From Jaltomata sinuosa (lineage: Eukaryota; Streptophyta; Magnoliopsida; Solanales; Solanaceae): a stretch of 64,000 nt of DNA. The stretch lies in NCBI GenBank assembly GCA_003996215.1, contig QJPP01005230.1, positions 1 through 64,000 on the forward strand, in the 5' to 3' direction. The position numbers and the translations under genes are program-made. Shown here piece by piece: positions 11,701-26,700 of the stretch. The notes below the pieces were generated by a model. It was given only the letters and a program-made list of their open reading frames with translations. It was not told the DNA's origin and did no database searches. Every line of letters starts with the position of its first letter. The first letter of the stretch is position 1.

Positions 11701-14700
11701 TAATGTCCTTTACTGGTAATATGCAAGTATTTATCACTCGTTATTTTCATCCTCAGCCTCTTTCCGGTGTCCTTTATACAGTAAGATGGTCTCTCTAATT
11801 GTTACACAATTGTTAATTCTTTCTATTCTAAAGACATAGTTCAATTATTCACAGATTTGAGGATGTAAAAATAGCTATGTTACCTACAGAATATCTGGGA
11901 TGCTTCTTGAGGGAAAATTCAAGGATTTAGCAGCCTTTAGTTGAGAAATTCCAGAAAGAAAAAAAAAAGCTGAGTTGAAGGAAGAGTAACACTTCAACGT
12001 CAACCCTCTCCAACATATACACCTACTCTATTTTGGGTAACAGTGTGCAGAAAAATAAAATGAACAAAAAGAGAACTTATATTGAAAATTATATATCATT
12101 TTGATAGCAACCATTTCATTCGAAATTGAGAGATGGTTTGACTGTGATTATCCTCTGTAGATCTACACATCTTTGAGTCTGATATGTCTGGACAATGCAG
12201 ATATGTTTTTCTTTGTAGATCATAAGTCCTTTTTTTCCTTTTTCTTTTTCAATACGTTTCTTTGCAGACCATTAGTTGTAAGATAAGTATCTCTATCTCA
12301 ATCTACTTGGGGTGAACTCCATCACCAGGCAAAAGGATATTCATACTGATAAGTGTATCTCTGTTTTAGATAAAAGGGAATAAGCTACATCTTAATCACA
12401 GAATTCCCTCCTTCGTGAGACATGACAGAAACACATGTTTCATCCTCAATTACACATGGTTATCTATAAATGTTAAAACGTTGAATTAAGGAGGAACACG
12501 AGGTTGGGAAATGGAACTGAAGTAAGTGGCTTCCTGTTTCAATTGTGACAGAGTTCCACGAGAAAGGGGCACCAAAGCAAAAATAACGTCTTCTATGAAA
12601 TATTTCTATAGAAAGTACGGACAAGGAAAGGATAGCCTAGTGGTAAAGATCCTTCACCTCCAACCATAACCCTATGGATTCAAGTCACCAGTCGGGGCAT
12701 AGTGGAAAAGAGGTACTGTTGGGTTGTTGGGTGGAGGGGATTGGCAGGTGGAGTTAAGCATATGTAAATATTTCCTTGAGGAATATTAGATGTTTGAGAA
12801 TCAGAGGAAGAAATTGAAGTTATTGCTAGTTAGTTACCTCATTGCAAGTCTTCCTCTCAAGAATGTGGTCTAGTGTCAATGAAGCTGGATGAGAACTATG
12901 AGGTCTTGGGTTCAAATCACAACAGAGGAAAAAAGCAGCGTGTTTTCTTCCCATTCGCCTAAGGGTTGGTTGACAGAGCTACTCGGTACCTGTACTGGTG
13001 AGAGGCAATAGGTACCTAGTGAAATAATCAAGGTGCGTGCAAGTTGGACTGCACACCACCATCATAAAAAGAAAATTACCTCTATACAAGTGTGAAAGCT
13101 TGAATCTAATGAGCATGGGATATAAATGTTATTCGATAAAGTGATCAATTTATCCCACCCCAGGCACGGGGGAAGGGGGGAGATTTTGAAGTTATTGCCC
13201 CTTAGTTACTTCTCTGTAAGTGTTGCACTCAAGAGTGTGGCCAAGTGGTCAATGAAGTGAGAGGAGAACTATGAGGTCTCAGGTCCAAATCCCAGCTGAG
13301 GCAAAATCCTAGGTGATTTCTTCCTATATGCCTAAGCTTTGGTGGATAGAGTTACTCGGTACTTGTGTTGGTGAGAGGTAGTAGCTACTCAACGAATAGT
13401 TGAGGTTCGTGCAAGTTGGCCCTCACATCACCGCCATAAAAATATTCTTACCTCTCCCCAAGTGTTAAAGATTGAATCTAATGAGGATATGATATAAGAG
13501 GTATGTAGGAGCTAAATATTGTGTTGGGTTGCACTGTGTGGTGCCTTGGGTGGGTAAATTAATAACAATATATTAGACACAAATCTAAGGTGCAAGGACA
13601 TACGTATTCTAGTTGTTTTTCTTTGTCTCGCGATGGGGAGTGTTAGATGTTCTCTACTCCAATGTATGTTTTCTTGTCTATGTGAAATTTGTGCTAAGAC
13701 ACCAAAGTTCTAATCCTAACAGAGGCAGTACTAGGTGAATTCTTTCAGACTACTTAAATTACCTAAGTCTGGATAGAGTTATCTAGTACATGTGCTAGTG
13801 GGAGGTAGTTGGTGTCTGGTGGATTATTCATGTGCACATAAGTTGGCCCAAATTGCAGTGCTATCTAAACAGAGTTGTACTAAGACACCAACTAATAGAC
13901 ATACCATTTTTAGCCTTATGGCCCTTGCTAATCGTTAGTTTTTTTTTTACAACATTTTACAAGAGCTTCAAGATTTCATAATATGTAATTGGTTAGTATA
14001 GACATTGAATGACCTTTTACATATATTTCTTTGATTAAGGGATGCTTTTGGAGTTTAATTACTTCATATAAGTTCTAGTAGAAAATTAGAAATATGCTTC
14101 TCTTTGATTGCAATTTTCTCACTGCTACAACAACATACCCAGTATAGTCCCACAAGTGGGGTCTGGGGAAGGTGGGGTGTATGTAGGCCTTACCCCTGCC
14201 TTTGTGGGATAGAAGAGAGGTTGTTTCTCAAAAACCCCCAACTCAAGAAAATCATTTTAAGAAAATGGTTTGAAAGAAAGCAAGGGTAAAAGCTATGATG
14301 AAAATATTGAAGAAAAAAGGTATTGATAGTACAAACATTAAAGATAACCAAAATATAAGGAACAACAGTAGTAACAAAATCGAAGAATAAGATAATGCGA
14401 TCATAAGCAACAATATAAGGGAGCAAATAGATGCTCTAGACTAGAACCCTGCTCCATAACTGTGGAGAGAGAAAACGCTCTACTACCTACTAACTGTCTA
14501 CCCTTATCCTCGCCCTCCATGCTCTCCTCTCTAGGGTGTGCGTACACATCCATCTAATCCTCACCATGTCCTTGGTGAGATGAAGATGTGCCATGTCCTA
14601 TCTAATCACCTCTACCCATTCTTTCTTGTCCTACCTCTATCTCTTCTCAAACCCATCACTGCCAACCTCTCGCACCTCCCCACTGGGCGTCTGTACTCCT

Positions 14701-17700
14701 TCTCTTCACATGCCCGAATCATCTCAATCTCGCTTCCTGCATGTTCTCCACCACGGCCGCTTCTTCTTCCTTGCCTGTATATCGTCGTTCTTAATCTTGT
14801 CTCTTCTAGTATGCGTACACATCCATCTAATCCTCATTTCTGCTACCTTCATATTCTGAGAACGTGTGAGTTCTTGACTGGTCAACACTCAACTCATACC
14901 ACATAGTCGGTCTAATAACCACTCTATAAAACTTATCTTTAAATCTTAGTGACACGTACTTATCATATAGGAACACCGGATGCGAGCCTCCATTTCATCC
15001 ACCCCGCTCTAATATGGTGTGCGACGTCCTCATAGATCTCCCTATTTCCTTCTCACTGTTGAGTAGGAAAAATTGTTTCTTAAGCAGGTTCAGGAGACTC
15101 TGCTACTCCTGGGTATTCTCATTGCTATGATTGTTGCAGGTATTAAGTTGAGATGGAATTTGCCAATCTATATCAGATATAGTGATATCAATGTTTCGGA
15201 CAAACTTGAGAATTTTGTATAGCCTTGTACTCATGCCGCTCTTGATAGTGTACTAAACATAAATATGGTAGTTACCATCCGACTTATCTGTGGGTCCTCT
15301 AGATGCATGGCTGTTCATATTTCTACCTTTAAGCTTCTGATGTGTCAAAGGGTTTTTGTAGCTATTTGGAAATCTGCTGTATTTGTTCATATTTAAGGGT
15401 ATTTAGGTGATGCATAATGTTTTTCCCCTCCAGTTTTGCAGGAAAAGAAACTCTTAGATGCTTAGCTCTAGCCTTGAAAAGAATGCCTGTGGGTCAACAA
15501 TCGCTCTCCTTTGATGATGAAAATGACCTTACGTTTATTGGGTTGGTATGCTCTCTCTTCTATATGTCTTTTGTATGCTAAAAGCATTACAACTTTTTTG
15601 ATTTGTTTATTTATTTTTTGCATGATTTGTGGACACTAACTTAAAAGCATCAATCAAATAAAATGATATTTGGAGATTATTTGAAGTAAGTATTTGTAAA
15701 GAATTTGAAATTTGGAAACAGATTTTAGGAGTATTTCAAGTTTTCATTATCAAAACATCAATATTTTTGCTCGAAACGCAAGAAGACTCATTTTTCAACT
15801 TCAAATACTCCCTTTTTCCTAATTTCAAGCAAATCATGTCCAACGCCTAATATTGGAATGAGATGGACCTGACAAGAGTGGAATGGATACAAAGGATTGA
15901 AGTAGTCAACTCCAAATAATTTGGAGTAGGGATGTTTGATTGATTTGATATGTGTGCGTGTAATCAAAGTCAAATTTATGAGTAGTGTCTCATTTAGAGT
16001 CCAATTTCATGGTCAGATCCCCAATTTATCACATTAGTAAACTAGGTCAAAACACCCGAAATTTGGTATCAGATCTCATGAATCTATGGTTAATTCAACC
16101 AAAATCGAGTATAATAATAATGTATAGGTGTTAGGGAGGATTTACCTTAGCGATTGGGATAAAAAATCACTCCAAAAGCAATCCCACATGAGCTCCCACC
16201 TTCCAAAAATGTCAAAGTTTAGGTTTGAATTCATCACTGTTCAGATATTTACAGATCTGTTCCTTCATCGCGAATGTGGCACCAAGACACGTGATCGTGG
16301 AGATCACCTAATTCTGGTTTGTATGTGTGTGTGTATATATATGGAATACCTTTTTAGAAGTTATTCATCCTTGATGCATGTAATCGCTACTAATGATGAT
16401 CTTTCTGCACCTACTTCGTTCTAATACATGAGAAAGCTTCATTCTCAGAGTTTTAAAAGTTCATCAAATGCTAAGATGTTAAACTATCCTATTTGGACTT
16501 ACATACACTACTCTATCAAGTACTACCAATGTTTTCATGTCCTCGATCCTTATAAAGTAGTCATTTTTTTTGGAGTATATTTAATACACCGAAGGAAACA
16601 TACTACTGCAACCCAATGAGTTTCACAAGGAGAGTCTAGAAACTGATGACAATACTCACTGGAAAAGTGGTCCATATTTTGGAGTATATTAAATACACCG
16701 ACTGAAAATCTGTGGTTATATGACACCGAATCCGATCTCTACTATTCAGATCAAAGAAAAACATGTTAGGAACTCACAGTTCAAATTTCAGTTTGATCAA
16801 ACAGTGAATGAATCGAGAGACTCAATTTTTAGGTAGCTGGTATGTGACAGAAATTTCTGCACTCTCTCTCTCTTTCTCTTAATTGCACCACCTCTCTAAC
16901 CAAAAACCCAAAAGCTTCAGACCTTATGAAGTCTGTTTAAGGGGTCTTAGAAGTCAGATAAGGCCTAAATGTGGTTTTTCAAAGGGTATATTTTTATCCA
17001 CATAGGAAGGAAAATTAGTAGCTCAAACAAAAATTCAACAATTCTCTCCTTTCCGACTATGTGGAGGAAACGCCTTCACGGCAATCAAGCGACATTCTTC
17101 AAACTTTCCTCTGTGGAAAGATTTGGTCAACATGTCAAAACCATTTGTGATATTTGTGATTTTTTTCAAGTTGAAGTAACTTGAAATTCAACATCTCTAA
17201 TCCACTGGGGTCTTATTCTTGCCAAGATAAATGGCACTTTGAGTGTCGCAATAAAGCATATACCCCCCTTGAGCAAATTCAGAGTTTCCCCCAAGGATCT
17301 TTTCATCTAGAGTAACTGTAACTCTTTACAAGTTTCCACAACAATAAGCTCAACATCTATAGTAGAAAAGCAAATTACTTTTGTGACCCGAATTGCCAAG
17401 ATACTGCTCCTCTGCAAAAGTAATCAAGTAGCCCAAATTAGATTACAAGTATCCACATCTCATGGCATACCTAAATCAATGTAACCACAAAAAATGGGTT
17501 TCCATGTTCCAAAATACAAATTCAGAGTAGATTTGCTAAATATATATCTTGTAATCCGCTTCACTACATTGCAACGCTATTTTCTACGTTAGAAAGAAAG
17601 CGACTAACAATACCAACAACTTGAGTGTTGGGATCAAAATAACAAGACATCATGCGGAAACTAACAATTGCAAACCATGACGGTGATAAATCAGATGACA

Positions 17701-20700
17701 AAGAAAACTATACTAAAAAAATCATAATATATTATTATTGTTTGGTCAAGCGACCTACATATAAGAAACTGATATAAAATATATTAAAGCTATAGAGAGA
17801 ATAATCTCACCTTAGACAAAACTCTTTAACGACTACATTGTGGATGCTATTGTGTTTTTGTGGGAAAGAAAAGATCTTCAATTTATAGAAGTCCTAAACT
17901 TTTCCTCCAAGAAAGTAATAGCCAAACATGGAAGAGATTCATATTTTCCATTTAAGAAAAGTAAAAGCAATTATGGTAATACTTTGACTTTCTTTCAAGA
18001 GAAAAGTAAAACTCAAATATGGTAAGAAAATCAGGGTTATGCCACTATCTAGTTTTGTGAAAATCATTGTGAACATCAAAATGCCGACATATGAAGCACA
18101 AGGAACTTTCTTAATACTATCCTTATCCAACATTACTTCATGCTCAACTTGAAGTGCATAGCTAGAGGTGTACAAACAACCTTAGCTTGATCCAAGTTGA
18201 GCCTGTGAATTACCTTCTAAATATAATTCTCTTGTGATAACCATAACTTCTTGGCGTCCCTATCACATATATATGCATCTTAAGGATCTGCTTTGTTGGT
18301 CCGAAGTCTTCATGCTAAAAGATTTATTCAGTTCCTGCTTCAACTTTTGAATCCTACAAACATTATGAACGCCAATAAACATATCATCACCATAAAGCAA
18401 TAATATAGTAAATTCATCATTAGAGAAATTCTGCACGAAAAACCATGTCGAGAGAATTCTTCTTGAACCCTTATTGTTGCATTACAGAGCCAAACTTCCT
18501 GTTTCACTATCTAGGAGCTTGTTTCAACCCATACTAGCTCTTCATTAATTTGAAGATTTAATCCTCTTTCGTTTTTGACTTCAAAACCTTCTAGTTACTC
18601 CCTATAAATCTCCTCATCTACACCTTGGAGAAACAAGGTCTTCATATTCATTTGCTCAACTTCCAATTGTGTGGTCTTCAAATAACACATCATGTACTTA
18701 TCATCTAGATCATAAAAACAATAGTCAAATTTATCTTGACTCTAACCAATGAAGTCACATGAGAATATCCGGCTTAGACCTCTAAATCTTTAGCTCAAAC
18801 ACTTCACATTCAGAGACTCTCAAGTGATCATAGGAAACTTTCTTATGAAATCCAACTATGCCAAGACATTATCATCCAAAGAAACAATAGGAGATAAATT
18901 GATAACATAGACGACAATATTAAGTGCTTCCACCCAAAAGATATTTGGCTGGTTAACCTCTGAAAACAAGCATCTAACTCTCTCAACTTAGGTTCTGTTC
19001 ATCCTGTTGAAAAACCATTGATTGATTAGTCTGTTGGAGGATTTCTTTGATGCCAAATGGCCAGTGCTCTGTAATAATTATCAAATGGATCAAAATATTC
19101 ACCACTACAATGCAAATGCATTTCAACTTTCGTGTTTTTCTCTCAACCAAGATTTGAAATTCCTTGAACACATCAAGTACTTGATCCTTGAATTTGAAAG
19201 GAAATACCCAAAGTTATCAAAAGCAAAAACCGCAATAAAACTCTTAAGGTCCTTTGGCGCTTTAAGTGCAAATAAAACGTGGGCTTTAATGGAAAAAGGC
19301 GCAAATGGAGAAAAACTTCAAATACGTATGTGTAGTCCAAGATTAATAAGCATAAGCATGAATAACAGATATATGGACAAAAACCATTGAAAAAAACAAT
19401 GATAAAGTGAAATATCAATTGTTTAGTGTCAAATCTTCAGCATTGCACTCCTTGACAAGGAAAAGTATGCCTTAGAGCCTTGATGACGACAATGAAGTGC
19501 CCATAAACCGAGGCAAAGCGCTCAACATGTTTTGTGCCTCGCTTCAGGGCATAAGCCCGCCTTTGACAACAGTAGGATTATCTATGAAAGCCACAAACTT
19601 TAGTTTACCACCTTTAGATTTTACCTTTGTAAAATTAGGTCTTGGGCCTAACTCACACACCAAAAGCTAGCTCAAAGGGAGGAGGATTGCCCAAGCCTTA
19701 TAAGGAGACCATCCATCTCATTGACAACCAATTTGATTAAGAAAATTGTCCTCCATCCATTGTCTTATTTAGTCACAAACTTGTTGGTGCTCAAATTCCC
19801 AATTCTCATCGGACATGGATTCATGTTTATGAGATGCAAACACCGGAAAATGCATCTTCTTCATAAACAAGAGATCTTTCTTCTTGCCCTTCACTTATGG
19901 TGATTTCTATCATTCAAACATACCATTTTGCTCATATTTCTCTCCATCATTCAAATAGACAAATCACCAATAATTAACAACAAGCTCTAATACCAATCTA
20001 TTGGAGAAGAAAAAGTCACTACAAATGTATTTTCTGGTATTATTGGTCTGGTTGAATTTTGTGGCTGGGAATATGATTTTGGCATTTGCAAGAATTTGTT
20101 CAAAGGCATTGTAATGAGAAGGTTCTGATGATATAGTTTGCAAAATGATGGGCTATTTATTTTGTTTATTTATTTGATATCTCCAGAAGCTGGATCAAAC
20201 TAATCATTGAACCTGAATTTAGAACCTAAAACTTGTACTTTGCATCTGAATAAAAAAATTCAAAATGATTGTTGTAGTTCTCACTCATATATTTCACTTA
20301 ATTTCTATTTGTAAAGATAGTAACTTTCGCCTATACGCATAGTGTTGTCAAAGCCTCGCTTGGGGCGCGCTTGAATCCTAAAGTTAGGTGCAAAACAAGT
20401 TGTGCCCTTCCCTCGCTTGGGCTGCACTTGGGTGCAGGCTTCAAGACTCGCAGGCGTGTGCTTCATTGTCCATGGGTTATGTCTTGAAGTGCAACACTGA
20501 ACAAGAAATGTTTTATGTAATTGTAATTGTTTCTATTTATTTATGTAATCGCTGCTTGGGTTAATATCGATTATTCTTAATCAGACATATACATATCTTT
20601 TTATCTTTTTCTTCATTTGTGGCTTTGCTAAATTCCGTGCTCTATTTTGCACTGTGCGCTTAAAGTGCCACTAGATTTAACTGTGTTTTGCCTTCCACCT

Positions 20701-23700
20701 TTAACACTGCATAAGTGCAAAATTCAGTAGTCACACACATGGCTGTTGAGGCGCATGTCTTAGTACTTCGGTGCCTACATCAAAGTGCCACCTTAATGAG
20801 GCAAAATGCTTAGTTTGTGCTGTATATCAAGGTTTAAGCGTGTCTCAAAGGCGCCTTTAAGAGCATAGACCAGGAATTGTTTATTAAATGGTTTCTCTAG
20901 TCAAGTTTCAAGTTTTGTCCAGGTTTTTAGATGGTTGTTTATGGTTGAAATATAGATGTGGATATAGGAAGGAAGAGGATCATTTGGCGGTCTACTTCTT
21001 AGGTATTGTTTGATGCGTATGTCTTGAAATTAGGAGTAGAGATTGACAAGGAAGGAGTCTTTCTTCTCTTATGTAGAAAATAGGTTTTCTTGCATTAACT
21101 TGCACAAAGCAATAAATTTCATTGAAAGACTAGCTCCTTCAGATACACAGAGATTAGGAAGCTCCTCTTATTTGCGGATGCATTGTCAGTTGTCACTACT
21201 AATATGTTCCTTTTTGTCCTTCTTCAAACTTTGTTTTTGGTTATTCAAAAGCACTGTCAGCCAAATTTTGAAAAATCACAAGTTCACCTTAATAAAATAG
21301 AATGGATGCAGATGATTCATATAATAGTTAAACCCGACTCATTCGGGATAGACACATGGTACTTTTATTATTACTCTTTTTGGTTGTTATTTAGCTGCTG
21401 AAACATTGATGCAGTGGATTTACATCAAGAAGCCTTTTCGTACTGTGCATGCATGTCCCTACCATAATGCATATGATTTTAAATTTATTTAAAGTGGTAG
21501 CTCCTAACATCCCACTAGCCGATATAGTCAGATCTTTGATGAACAAGAAGTTGTTCCTAAAGTTTACTTGTCCTTTGAAAAACTTTAGTGCTATACAGTT
21601 TAGTGGTTCTCATTTTAATGTTGACCATATTGATTATGTACCTACTCTTATGTTTGCTTAATTAAAGGTTGGGATGCTTGATCCACCAAGGGATGAAGTT
21701 AGAAATGCCATCCTTTCATGTATGAATGCGGGCATACGTGTAATCGTTGTTACTGGGGATAATAAGGTAAAATGAATAGTCCTGTAATAATGAATATCTC
21801 AGGCTGCAATAATCTTCTCTGGACCCAATTTAATTTCTGTATAATTTTAGACAACTGCAGAATCTGTGTGCCAAAAAATTGGTGCTTTTGATCACTTGGG
21901 AGATTTTACTGGGTTTTCTTATACTGCATCTGAGTTTGAAGAACTCCCGGCATTGCAGAAATCAGTGGCATTACAACGAATGACAATTTTATCCAGGTAA
22001 TAACTTTGCTTCTTATTGTTACTGGATCCCTTTTAAATTTTTTAATTTTTGTCTATAAAACTTATTGACTTCTGGTTTCCAATTTATCCTTTTCTGTCAT
22101 TTATAATGGTTAATGTCCATGTTTTTAGGGTTGAACCATCCCACAAAAGGATGCTGGTTGAAGCATTACAGAATCAAAATGAAGTGGTACCTTTCCCCTC
22201 TTTTGGTTGTTGCTTTTGATCTTTCGTCAAGTGAGAATGCGCTTTCACAATTCCTTTTGCTTATACTAGAAAGGAACCACATCAAAATGTGGCTCGCAAC
22301 TTCGTCAAGAGTACAATAGTTTTAGGTGAAGTATGCATCGTTATAAGCTGTTTTGAAGTGGTAGTGTGATGGCACATCTAGTAAGGCTGGTGAAGTTTCA
22401 CTTGTACACCCGATGATTTGTTCTTAAACCATTACCGCTTTGTCTATATGCTGGGGAGACTTCTCCGTCTGCCCGTTAACTGTATGCTTATTTATCTCCA
22501 TGGTGTGGGCTAGTTTTGCATCTCGAATGCTCCTTGGCTATTCTCTGATATGTTGTGTCTCTTCATGTCTAATTGGCCGAGCTTACAAGTTCAGTATTTA
22601 ATAATGTAAGATTACTTGACAACTCCTATTGAAATGGTTAGTAGAGATGGCAATGGTATACCTCTGTTTCGAGTTGTAAATACATTGTAGGAGGTAGAAG
22701 ATTACTTCTGTTATTACCCCCTTCTAAACCTATTATATGAATATTCTCATGTACTTGTGTAGATCTGTTATGATCTTGTAACCTTCTTCTCAAGTATTTC
22801 ACTATCTGAGTTTGCTTTAACAATTGTTATCATCGAAATGGACCATAACCTCCTTGAGTGGTTACCTCTGTTATTACTTCTTTTTAATCCTTTGCATGTG
22901 AAGCTTCTTCCATCCTTATTTAAATGGACAGGGGTCTCTTTGCCTTGTCCTTAAGTGTTTGGAATTACCAAAGCTTGCTCAAATTCTTCCTGTCGAAATG
23001 CACCATAAAATTGCAGGAAACGACCTATATTTTTAGTTCTTTTTAGTTCCATGCTTATGAAATATCTCTCTTCTGAATTATTCCTGTGTTGACAAACTTA
23101 GTTCTTTCTCTTTTCTTTTCATATAGATATATATTTTTTAAATATCTTAATTCAAAGGTTGCGATGACTGGAGATGGAGTCAATGATGCACCTGCACTGA
23201 AGAAAGCGAACATTGGAATTGCCATGGGATCGGGAACTGCAGTTGCGAAGGTACTTGCTTTTTCTGCATAGCTTATTTCTGGTGATGAATTAAAAAGTGT
23301 GCCAGAAGTCTCTATTGATTTATATTATTACTTCCGCTGCCAATTGAATTTCTGAGTTCCCAGATGCACTCTAAAGCATCCCCTTTAGATAGTCAAGAGA
23401 TTTAAGGTTGTTATGTGTTCTAGCTTAGTAATATGGTTTATTCTTTATGGTTGCCCATGATTTGGAATCCAGTTATTAGGGAAGTTTTCTTAGCTTAAAC
23501 TCTTCTTATTTTATGTAGTCTAAACTCCTATAGTATGGATACGTATATTTTGTCTAAAATCAATTCTGCGCAAGTTTTTCTCTTTCACTATATGGTATCA
23601 GAGTTTCTACAATCTTAAGTAAACTTAAGTAGCTTCCCCTTACTGGTAGAAGGCCTATGTGTCCAAGTTTTTCCTTTTCCCATAATATTGTTGCCTTTTT

Positions 23701-26700
23701 AAGTTACCGTTCTTGTGGCATTAGTCTTATTTCTGATGACACCATGCCAGATTTTGGTGATTATTTCGGTGACACCATCTCCTTCGACCCGACCATTTTT
23801 CAGGTAAATTTACCAGTAAAACATTTTCTAAAACTTCTTCCGTCTTCAGGGGATCAGTATTTGGGTATTGATTCTTCCTCTAAACATAAATTTTTGGTCA
23901 TTTTGAAAAAAATTATCTTTTCTTTTTCTTCATAATATCAGAGTTTGGATATCGAGTCACTCATTGAACATTGAATTTCTGCTCATTGTTCCGGGAAGGT
24001 CTTCTTCCCTTTTTCTCCTCATGGTATAAGAATATGGATTGAGTCTCTCTTGTGAATATTACATTCTAATCACTGTTGCAGGAAAGTCCAATGAAGCCTG
24101 GGTACTAATTATCAAACTTATTCAGTTTGTCTGTAAAATAACAATGTACAATTTATCATGTATGAAAACCATAGGTTTCCCTAGCCCTTTCTTCCCGAAA
24201 GGAAGATGATACGAATTGGGTCACTTCAATAAAAACAAAAAAATAATGAGGAAGTGAAAATATGAAGATTAAAGATGGAATTTAAAGATATGTGAAATTC
24301 AAGAATAAAATCTCCAAATTTCAAGATTAAGTTCTAAGAATCCTAAGGGCCTGTTTGGAAAGCCACCATGTGAATTGGATTTGGTGTAATTGGGTGTAAT
24401 TACACAGTTTGGCCTGTTTGATTGACTATGTAATTACTTGGTTAGTAGGTAATTGAGTGTAATTGACATGAGGTAATTACACTCTCCAATTCTCAGGGGG
24501 AGCTGTGAATTGCTGGTAATTACATGGTGTAATTATAAGGTTACTTTTTAATTTCTTCTTTTTATTTTATTTTAATTTCTTTTTATTTTAATTTATTTCT
24601 TATCTCTGTTATTTTTTTTAATTCTAATATTTTTTTAAAAATATATTTTTTTATTTACACTATTTGTATTTTATTTCCTTATTTCTCATTTCCCAACATT
24701 TACTTCTTGTGATTCCATGTTTTTTCATTTAGCATAATTATGTTAGTATTCTAATTTTTAAATTAAAGTAGAATTTATTGTTGAATAAGATTATAGACTA
24801 ACGTTTTCTTTTTCTTTTGAATTATATTTATGTACGTTATGTTAAAATTTGGCATAAGAGTATTATGTTAACTTTTTTTTGTTTTGAATTTTGAACTTAT
24901 GTTATATTTTCGGTTCCAGTTTATTTGTTTTAGTAGTATTGACTTGATATTTTACATTGCAAGCCATTCATTTTTCGGTTAGAATTGATAGATTATCTTT
25001 TCGTCAAATGTTTTAATAATTTTATGACATTATATTTATAATATTAATCTTCTTGTCAAACATGCATTTCATGATGTTCTTAAAAATCATGTACTTTTAG
25101 TTTTTATGATTAACTTAATTAAAATATACTTATTTGAAAAATATATATCGATTATTTTTTTATAATATTACTTAAGAACATATCTTTATTAATTAATATA
25201 TTTTTGAAAGACAATATATATCTTAAATACCTAATTCAATATCTTTTATAAAAGTCTTTATTTGTCAAATATTAATTTTTAATTTTTGATAGTTAACTTT
25301 TGTTTTAAAAATGTAATATAACCATGTGATTACACTTATGCAACCAAACAGTACACTTGTAATTACACTGTAATTACATTGTGGCAAACAAACAGGTCGT
25401 CGCAATTTCAGCTACCAGATGGCTTTCCAAACAGACCCTAATTGATCTTAGTATTCAAAATTAGCGGATTAAAACTAATTCTGATACAATTTTTTTTTCT
25501 TTGAGAATGGTAATATTGTTTTCATCAGCATTGAGGACATGCTGGAGACCAACAAAAATTGATTCCAAAAACAGAAAAGAGACCTAATAGATTACAAAGA
25601 TCCTATAAATCTAATATCTGTGCAGCATCTTCTCTCCCTTCCTCTTTACACCAAAAACAAAAAGTAGTGATACATCTCTAGATAACTTTTTAAGTAGGAA
25701 TGGCAGTATTTTCAAAGCATTTGCTGTTTCTTTCTCTCCATACTGACCACCAAATACATGGGGGTATTATGTTCCTCCACTTCTTCTGACTCTTGCTCCC
25801 CCCTCTCCTGATCCAGCAGCTAAGAAGATCTGCTGTCTTTTCCGGCATAACCCATTCAGTTTGAGTTAGCCCAAAAAAGAGAGCCCATAACTGAGTTGTG
25901 ACTCTGTAATGTAAGAATAGATGGCTATTAGTCTCCTCACACTCATTGCATAATGAGCACCATGAAGCAATCTGGAAACCACTCCTCTTCAGCCTTTCGT
26001 GAGTAAGGCATGCTTTTCTAGCTACCAACCATGGAAAGCACTTTATCTTGGTTGGTATCCTATTCTTCCAGATCATTCTCCAAGGTCCTATCTTGCAGCC
26101 AGGTAGGAACAAACAAGATAGTGACCATGTGTCCACTTAATCCAATTAATCCTAACATGTATAAACTACCCCCTTGTAAAGCATGCATACATCATCATCC
26201 CCATAGAAAAATTTCCTACTTATCTAAACACAACAAAAGTCACGTCTAGATGCCATAGGGAATGATACATACTTCTCCAATTTAGTTCTATCCGACACAA
26301 GATCCCTAAAGCATATATCAAATTGAACACTCTTATGATATAGCCAAGTATCCTCAATTACACCACTCACAGATTCTTCCTCAAACACGCTATTCACATA
26401 AACAGTTTAATTTTCAAAAAAAGATAGAATAATCCTTAAACTTCAACTCATTCACAAACCTTCTCCCACAAACATCACGTTTCTTTTCAACAAGTGGGAA
26501 CCCACAATCCTATGTCATGCTCAATTTTAAAAGGGAAGGAATTACCCTTATGCTTGAACTTAGAGGTAATAATTAATGACCTATTATATTGTAAAATATC
26601 ATCAACCTCAAAATTAACAAAGTCACCCAGTTAAGAAATCAGAGTGTAGTTCATTACCTCCAGAAAATTTATGTGTTATAGGAATACCAAGAATGTGAAT

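Larger units (their letters stand above)
12816..13500. repeat. Tandem segmental duplication, period 372 bp, carrying SINEs
   Basis: The unit beginning GAAGTTATTGC at 12816 recurs at 13188. The unit end (TTGAATCTAATGAG) recurs at about 13106 and about 13480. Each unit carries one complete SINE body, so the SINE was copied by the duplication and not inserted twice. The copies have diverged appreciably. Confidence 0.8.

Noticed and set aside
12633..12720. A possible true tRNA gene (A- and B-box-like words)
   Set aside because: No cloverleaf or acceptor stem can be drawn; it is better explained as a SINE head.
14538..14906. + strand ORFs with Ser/Leu-rich peptides
   Set aside because: Antisense to the degenerate RTE copy.
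15434..15545. Alternative acceptor TTTTGCAG at 15441 for exon d
   Set aside because: It would delete the conserved SFAG residues and shift the frame relative to exon c.
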